Both the position numbers and the translations under genes were made by a program. A stretch of 64,000 nt of DNA, taken from the NCBI RefSeq assembly GCF_003206135.1, contig NZ_PZJT01000007.1, positions 23,931-87,930 on the forward strand, written 5' to 3'. The notes under the pieces are model-generated. The model searched no databases and had not been told where the DNA came from. It worked only from the letters and a program-made list of their open reading frames with translations. Positions 59,403 through 64,000 of this stretch are shown here, piece by piece. Within the stretch, counting starts at the first letter, position 1; every line of letters begins with the position of its first letter. This DNA comes from Salinicola salarius. Lineage in GTDB: Bacteria > Pseudomonadota > Gammaproteobacteria > Pseudomonadales > Halomonadaceae.

Positions 59403-59671
59403 GTGGCCCGCTTCTCGTTGAAGGCATGACCCATTTCTCGTCGAAGTTATGACCCGCTCTCGAGAGGCTCCCTCGCCTTCGAAATGTTGCCGAGTCGTTT
59501 TCCTTCCGCAGTAACACGTTACGAAGCCAGCGGGGCGGTTGTCGTACCATCGTTTTGGCCAGCGTATCGTTTTGACCAGCGTATCGCCTTCGAACGGTCG
59601 CTCGTGAATAGCGGCGTTCGAACGACGGCAGGATCAGGGAGCGGCGCTGAACGACAACGCTGAACGACAAC
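59403..59671 (+). repeat. Cluster of short tandem duplications
   Basis: Three separate tandem repeats occur within 270 bases of noncoding sequence. The first has 23-base units at 59403-59425 and 59426-59448, imperfect, with a partial third copy. The second has 17-base units at 59549-59565 and 59566-59582 (ATCGTTTTGRCCAGCGT). The third has 13-base units at 59646-59658 and 59659-59671 (GCTGAACGACAAC). The gap 59343-59708 holds no gene. Confidence 0.6.
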
Positions 59672-59708
59672 AAGGCCTTCGCGTCGCCACGCGGCCAAAG
59701 GAGCGTGC

Positions 59709-60920
59709 ATGCCAGGTTTCGTGGATGAAGTCGGCCAGGGTGTCGTCAGGGGATGGTATGTTGCCGATGGTCGGCAGCCGCGCGCTTGCCAGAGCGTGGT
59801 CATCTCCGTCAACGGCGAAGAACGGTTCTGCGCGTTGTGTCAGGACGCGCGACCCGATGTGGTCGAGGCGGGCATCACGCGTGAAGGTAACGTTGGTTTC
59901 CTGGCGCCGCTCGCGTTGCAGGTCGGGGATCTCGTTCGCGTCAGAACGCTGGAAAGCGGCCAGCTATTGGGAGGCGGCCTGGCCGTCGTGATGCCACCCG
60001 GTGGCGAGGATGGCTTTCTGACTGCCCGGGCCAGCGCCGAACTCCCCGCCTTTCGGCCTCTTCTGCAGCCGCTACGGCCCCATCTGATCATCAACGCGTT
60101 TCGGCCCTTGTTCGGCCACCGGGGCAAGCTTTCGGCACTCTGTATCGATACGCCGGCGGGGCGTCGCGTGGTTCATGCCCAGCGCCCGGTTCGAAATGCG
60201 CTCTGGCTCGAACGTCTTCACCGCCGGGTGCTCGAACCCAGCGGCATTGCCGCGCCGTCGCTGGAAGCGGTGCTCGTCCACGGAGAGACCGCCAGCCTGG
60301 TCGTCGAGCATATCGAAGGCCAGGCACTGGATGGCTTCACCGGTGACAACGAGCAGGCGTTTCGCGACACGCTCGCCGCGGCCCTGCGGTTGCCGTCCGT
60401 TCGCTGGGTCACCGGCATGGGAGGCGACCGGCGCGGGAGAAGGGCGTTCGGAAAGCTGATCAGCGGCGTCTGCCTGGCCGCGCTGAAACGGCAGCACTGG
60501 CGGGAGCTACGGCTACTGCTGGGCATGGCCCGCGCCGTTCACCGGCTGCCGCGGGTATTCTCCCACGGCGACCTTCACCCCCAGAACGTACTGATCGAAT
60601 CGCGGACGGGTCGGCCAGTGTTCATCGACTGGGATCACGCCGACAGGCTGCCGGTCGGATTCGACCTTTCCCGCCTGCTGATGAGCGTCCCCCCGGTCCT
60701 GGCGGAGCGCTGGATCGATGAATCGCCGGAAGCCGGCATGGGCCGAGGGACTCAAGCTTCCCGGGCGTGCCGGCTGGGGTGGCTGATCATGACCTACTTC
60801 GCCCATTCCCAACGCAACCCTGATTTTCATGCCTCCGAAGAAGCCGCCTATCTGCGCCAGCGCTTTATCGGTCTGTCCGGGGCTTGTCAGCAAGCGGGGT
60901 CGATATCGTACGCACCATGA
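59709..60920 (+). CDS. Aminoglycoside phosphotransferase-fold kinase
   Basis: A 403-residue protein. The N-terminal 100 residues (VDEVGQGVVRGWYVADGRQP, SVVISVNGEE, LQVGDLVRVRTLESG) form a beta domain that resembles modules found in surface-polysaccharide enzymes. Residues 130-400 are a kinase of the APH/choline kinase group, with HGDLHPQNVL as catalytic loop and IDWDHADRLPVGFD as metal-binding loop. It may phosphorylate a sugar or lipid-linked acceptor in envelope synthesis. It is monocistronic, so its partner pathway is unclear. Confidence 0.7.
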   Translation: MPGFVDEVGQGVVRGWYVADGRQPRACQSVVISVNGEERFCALCQDARPDVVEAGITREGNVGFLAPLALQVGDLVRVRTLESGQLLGGGLAVVMPPGGEDGFLTARASAELPAFRPLLQPLRPHLIINAFRPLFGHRGKLSALCIDTPAGRRVVHAQRPVRNALWLERLHRRVLEPSGIAAPSLEAVLVHGETASLVVEHIEGQALDGFTGDNEQAFRDTLAAALRLPSVRWVTGMGGDRRGRRAFGKLISGVCLAALKRQHWRELRLLLGMARAVHRLPRVFSHGDLHPQNVLIESRTGRPVFIDWDHADRLPVGFDLSRLLMSVPPVLAERWIDESPEAGMGRGTQASRACRLGWLIMTYFAHSQRNPDFHASEEAAYLRQRFIGLSGACQQAGSISYAP

Positions 60921-60985
60921 CTACCTTTCGCTAATCGATGATTACTTTGTCAGAGATTTGCCATAGCGAATCAGCCATAAGAAAT

Positions 60986-61008
60986 GTTACTTTTTGCATA
61001 AAAGTAAC
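60986..61008. promoter_or_regulatory. AT-rich inverted repeat upstream of the SLC13 transporter
   Basis: GTTACTTTT (60986-60994) and AAAAGTAAC (61000-61008) flank TGCAT, a perfect 9-base dyad. It lies 221 bases before the transporter ATG. It may be an operator or a terminator of the upstream kinase gene. Nothing else is seen in 60,921-61,229. Confidence 0.35.
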
Positions 61009-61229
61009 GTTTCGTAATCGCTAGGCTTTCAATGTGGCGCGGGCTTCCTCGCACCCGTGCATTACAGCCCCTTACGTTTCGTAGAAAAAGCCCGCTGGTC
61101 TCTATTGCGAACGGCATACAATATGCCTAGAGCTGGTCGCATCCAGTTTTGCCCGTTGGGCCGATTTCCAGAGTGGTAATTTTGCATCTACAAGCAGGCC
61201 AATCAGAGCATTTAGGGTAGAAAATCGAT

Positions 61230-62993
61230 ATGGGTATGGATGCCTGGTTGAGCATCGCGACGGTCGTGGCCGTATTGGGCACGCTCGTTTTTACACGAAT
61301 CGCGCCGGACGCCATTCTGGTCGGCGCAATGGCGTTTCTGATCTTTACTGATGTGCTCTCGCCGCAAGAGGCCCTGGCCGGCTTCGCCAACACCGGTGTG
61401 ATGACCATCGCGGCGCTTTACGTGGTCGCTGCCGCATTGAAGGAAACCGGCGCGATCAAGTGGATCGCCGGGCTGCTTCTCGGTCAGCCCTCCACGTTGC
61501 GCCGGGCGCAGTGGCGGGTGATGCTGCCCGCTTCGATCCTGAGCGCATTCATGAACAACACCACCGTCGTGGCGATGTTCATCCCCGCCATTCAGGATTG
61601 GTCGAACCGCCTGCGTCTGTCACCTTCCAAACTCCTGCTGCCACTGAGCTATATCTCCATCCTCGGCGGCACCTGCACCCTGATCGGCACCAGCACCAAC
61701 CTGGTCGTCGATGGCCTGCTGCAGAGCCGCCAGGGGATCTCGCTGGGCATGTTCGAACTGACCTGGATCGGCCTCCCGATTCTTCTTGTGGGCGGCGGGT
61801 TCATCCTGCTCTTCGGCAAGTGGCTGCTGCCCCAGCGCGATGGCACCAGCGCCCAACTGGACCAGATCCGCGAATACAGCGTCGAAGTAATCGTCGAGCC
61901 CAAGGGGCCGTTGGTAGGCAAGACCATCGCGGACGCCGGGCTGCGTAACCTGCAGTTTGGCTATCTGGCCGATATCGAGCGAGACGATCAACTGCTGACG
62001 GCCGTGCCGCCGGATACCCGATTGCAGGATGGCGATACGCTGGTCTTCATCGGCGCGCCGGAGTGCGCTCGGGAACTGCGTGAGGTCCGCGGGCTGAGCC
62101 CCGCCAACGGTAATGTGCAGAAGCTGCCGGTGGCACAGCATCGGCGCTGCCTGGTCGAAGCGGTGGTCAGCCCGGATTTCACCGGCATCGGGCGGTCGGT
62201 GCGTGAGTCGCGATTCCGCTCCCGGTTTCAGGCCGTCATTCTCTCGATCTCTCGCCATGGCCGGCGCCTGAACGGCAAGGTCGGGGATATCGAGCTCCAG
62301 GTTGGCGATACCCTGCTGCTGGAGACGGGGCAGGAGTTCGTCGAACAGTATCGCTACCGGAAGGATTTCCTGCTGGTCAGCCAGCTCAACGACTCGACAC
62401 CGCCGAACTTTCAGAAAGCGCCGCTCTCGCTGGGCATTCTCGGCGTGATGGTCATGCTCAGCGCGACCAACCTGGTCTCGATTCTGGAAGCCGCCTTCTT
62501 GGCCGCCGGAGCACTGCTGATGACCGGCTGCCTGACCATGGGCAAGGCACGGCGTTACATCGACCTATCCGTTCTCATCGTGATTGCTGCGTCGTTTTCC
62601 CTGGGCGCGGCGATGACCCAATCCGGCGCTGCACAGACCATCGCCGAACTGGTGGTCGGGCATATCGATTCGCCCTGGCTGGCGCTGGCGTTCGTCTACC
62701 TGATGACGGTGCTGTTCACCGAGATGATCACCAACAACGCCGCGGCGGTACTGATGTTTCCCATCGGGCTGGCGGTGTCGCAGCAACTGGGCGTGGACTT
62801 CATGCCGTTCGTGATCGCTATCACCATCGCGGCCTCCGCCAGTTTCATGACCGCACTGGGCTACCAGACCAACCTGATGGTGATGGGGCCGGGCGGCTAC
62901 CAGATGCATGACTATCTCAAGCTGGGTATGCCGCTGAGCTTGATTGTGGGCGCGGTCACTATTCTGCTCATACCGCTGATATGGCCTTTTTAA
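61230..62993 (+). CDS. SLC13/DASS-type transporter with two TrkA-C domains
   Basis: A 587-residue membrane protein. The first set of helices has the two signature loops MNNTTVVAMFIPAIQ and GGTCTLIGTSTNLVVDGLL. Two soluble TrkA-C-like domains follow (about residues 200-290 and 300-385: VEVIVEPKGPLVGKTIADAGL, and LVEAVVSPDFTGIGRSVRESRFRSRF). The second set of helices has TEMITNNAAAVLMFPIGLAV and TALGYQTNLMVMGPGGYQ. Such proteins import sulfate or dicarboxylates with sodium. Its position next to cysQ favours sulfate. Confidence 0.9.
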   Translation: MGMDAWLSIATVVAVLGTLVFTRIAPDAILVGAMAFLIFTDVLSPQEALAGFANTGVMTIAALYVVAAALKETGAIKWIAGLLLGQPSTLRRAQWRVMLPASILSAFMNNTTVVAMFIPAIQDWSNRLRLSPSKLLLPLSYISILGGTCTLIGTSTNLVVDGLLQSRQGISLGMFELTWIGLPILLVGGGFILLFGKWLLPQRDGTSAQLDQIREYSVEVIVEPKGPLVGKTIADAGLRNLQFGYLADIERDDQLLTAVPPDTRLQDGDTLVFIGAPECARELREVRGLSPANGNVQKLPVAQHRRCLVEAVVSPDFTGIGRSVRESRFRSRFQAVILSISRHGRRLNGKVGDIELQVGDTLLLETGQEFVEQYRYRKDFLLVSQLNDSTPPNFQKAPLSLGILGVMVMLSATNLVSILEAAFLAAGALLMTGCLTMGKARRYIDLSVLIVIAASFSLGAAMTQSGAAQTIAELVVGHIDSPWLALAFVYLMTVLFTEMITNNAAAVLMFPIGLAVSQQLGVDFMPFVIAITIAASASFMTALGYQTNLMVMGPGGYQMHDYLKLGMPLSLIVGAVTILLIPLIWPF

Positions 62994-63132
62994 TGCTTTC
63001 TTGCTGCGATCAGGTTTGGCTGAGTGGGGCGTTTCGGCATGTGCCATGGTCGCTTGGGGCGCCGGCCGTAAAGTTTTCATCGAGTGGCTCCTTGGCAGAT
63101 AGGCTCGAGCACCAGAACGACAAAGGAATGAA

Positions 63133-63954
63133 ATGAAAATCGATGAAGCCGTTAGGCTTGAATTGTTGTCAGGCGTAGTTGAGGCGGGAAAGCGCATGCT
63201 GGACATCTACGCGCAGGATTTCAGCGTCGAAACCAAGGCCGACGACAGTCCGCTCACCCAGGCGGACATGGCCTCCCATCGAGCGCTGACCGAGCTGCTC
63301 CAACGCTTGACGCCAGAGATCCCGATACTCTCCGAAGAGAGCGAAGAGATCACCTACGAGACGCGCCGGCAGTGGTCGAGTTATTGGCTCATCGATCCGC
63401 TGGATGGCACCAAGGAGTTCATCAAGAAAAACGGCGAGTTCACGCTCAACGTGGCCCTGGTCGAGAACGGTGTTCCCGTGCTGGGGATCGTCCATGCGCC
63501 GGTACTGGAAACGACCTGGTGGGGCGATGCCGATCTGGGGGCATTCAAGATCACCGCCGAAGGGGAGCGGCAGATCGGGGTGCGGGAACTGCCCGCTGCG
63601 GGCGACCAGCCCTGGCTGATCGTCGGCAGCCGTTCCCATGGCGCGGAATCGTTCGAAGCCTTCTGCGCCCAGTTGCCGGCTCACGAACGCGTTTCCATGG
63701 GCAGCTCGCTCAAGCTATGCCTGGTTGCCGAAGGCGCCGCCGATCTCTACCCGCGCCTGGCCCCCACCTGCGAATGGGACACCGCCGCCGCCCAGGCCGT
63801 CGTCACCGCCGCCGGAGGCGAAGTGCTGAACGCCGAAACGCTCGAGCCGCTTCGCTGCAACCAGCAGGAAAGCACCCTCAACCCGTTTTTTATCGTCTGT
63901 GGGCAGCGTGACTCCCGTTGGCGCGATGCGCTGAGTTCGGCGCTTCGCGCCTGA
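63133..63954 (+). CDS. cysQ: 3'(2'),5'-bisphosphate nucleotidase
   Basis: A 273-residue phosphatase of the inositol monophosphatase superfamily. It converts adenosine 3',5'-bisphosphate, the by-product of sulfate reduction, to AMP. The metal sites are in DDSPLTQADMASH, ILSEESEE and WLIDPLDGTKEFIKKNGEFT, and the C-terminal CEWDTAAAQAVVTAAGGEV is conserved. The ATG follows AAAGGAATGAA. The SLC13 transporter just upstream probably supplies sulfate. Confidence 0.93.
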   Translation: MKIDEAVRLELLSGVVEAGKRMLDIYAQDFSVETKADDSPLTQADMASHRALTELLQRLTPEIPILSEESEEITYETRRQWSSYWLIDPLDGTKEFIKKNGEFTLNVALVENGVPVLGIVHAPVLETTWWGDADLGAFKITAEGERQIGVRELPAAGDQPWLIVGSRSHGAESFEAFCAQLPAHERVSMGSSLKLCLVAEGAADLYPRLAPTCEWDTAAAQAVVTAAGGEVLNAETLEPLRCNQQESTLNPFFIVCGQRDSRWRDALSSALRA

Positions 63955-63968
63955 CGCTGTAAGTGGAA

Positions 63969-64000
63969 ACAGCTTTAAGCCATAAGCTCTAAGCTGTAAG
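63969..64000. repeat. Start of an AGCT/TAAGC repeat region, cut by the window
   Basis: AGCTTTAAGCCATAAGCTCTAAGCTGTAAG shows a TAAGC-type unit every 8-10 bases and runs out of the window. It is a short degenerate intergenic repeat; its extent cannot be seen. Confidence 0.35.

Noticed and set aside
1..64000. CRISPR arrays, rRNA operons or a complete tRNA
   Set aside because: No regularly spaced repeats with unique spacers, no rRNA-like sequence, and only the 3' tRNA-Asn fragment at 44632-44678 were seen.

Overview
The window joins two kinds of DNA. Positions 1 to about 44,678 are the integrase-proximal end of an integrating conjugative element (ICE) of the PFGI-1/clc type (MPF-G transfer genes, MobH relaxase). 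From about 44,680 to 64,000 the sequence is GC-rich host chromosome. The host looks like a halophilic gammaproteobacterium of the Halomonadaceae (Halomonas-like). This rests on the bioBFHCD-bioA cluster, the 532-residue Pseudomonas-type isocitrate lyase and the codon use. The genus is an inference, because no database could be searched.

ICE layout. (1) 1-7.9 kb: transfer operon, with a DUF2726 protein end, a DsbC-like disulfide isomerase, the TIGR03757, TIGR03756 (TraU-like) and TIGR03755 proteins, a small membrane protein and a TraG-N protein. An unrelated antisense gene (2067-3041) interrupts it. (2) 7.9-11.1 kb: cargo, namely a small minus-strand gene, an MbcA/Xre-RES toxin-antitoxin pair and a low-GC AAA+ ATPase. 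(3) 11.6-18.2 kb: an ICE gene block with an ArdC-like protein, a DUF6094 adenine methyltransferase and an SNF2-type helicase. Five of its six genes follow a GC-rich hairpin placed 30-40 nt before the start codon. (4) 18.4-36 kb: an AT-richer island devoted to lipid A and envelope remodelling. It holds dgkA-PAP2-eptA, DedA and PAP2 proteins, a UDP-glucuronate 4-epimerase, two ArnT-like transferases, an ArnC/RgtE-like GT2 with a LAB_N partner, a GT9 heptosyltransferase-like protein and a PmrAB/QseBC-like two-component system. Four PmrA-box-like sites precede its transcription units. (5) 36-41.2 kb: relics of ergothioneine genes (egtB, egtD), then a metal-resistance module (RcnR/CsoR repressor with two operators, two MFS exporters, DUF1232, CDF). 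(6) 41.2-44.7 kb: MobH relaxase, overlapping tyrosine integrase, and a 3' tRNA-Asn fragment that marks the attachment site.

Chromosomal part. Just outside the att site lies a broken parA start, probably from another ICE. Then come a LysR regulator divergent from an isocitrate-lyase/PEP-mutase family enzyme, a 2-hydroxycarboxylate transporter, an IS remnant, an arylsulfotransferase-fold membrane protein, the complete biotin cluster, isocitrate lyase, an APH-like kinase, a SLC13/TrkA-C transporter and cysQ.

The most notable system is the ICE-borne lipid A island. Its genes could phosphorylate diacylglycerol, dephosphorylate lipid A, add phosphoethanolamine, make UDP-galacturonate and transfer a hexuronic sugar to lipid A, apparently under one regulator. 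That would be a mobile, multi-route resistance to cationic peptides such as polymyxin. The function is inferred from families and context, not shown.
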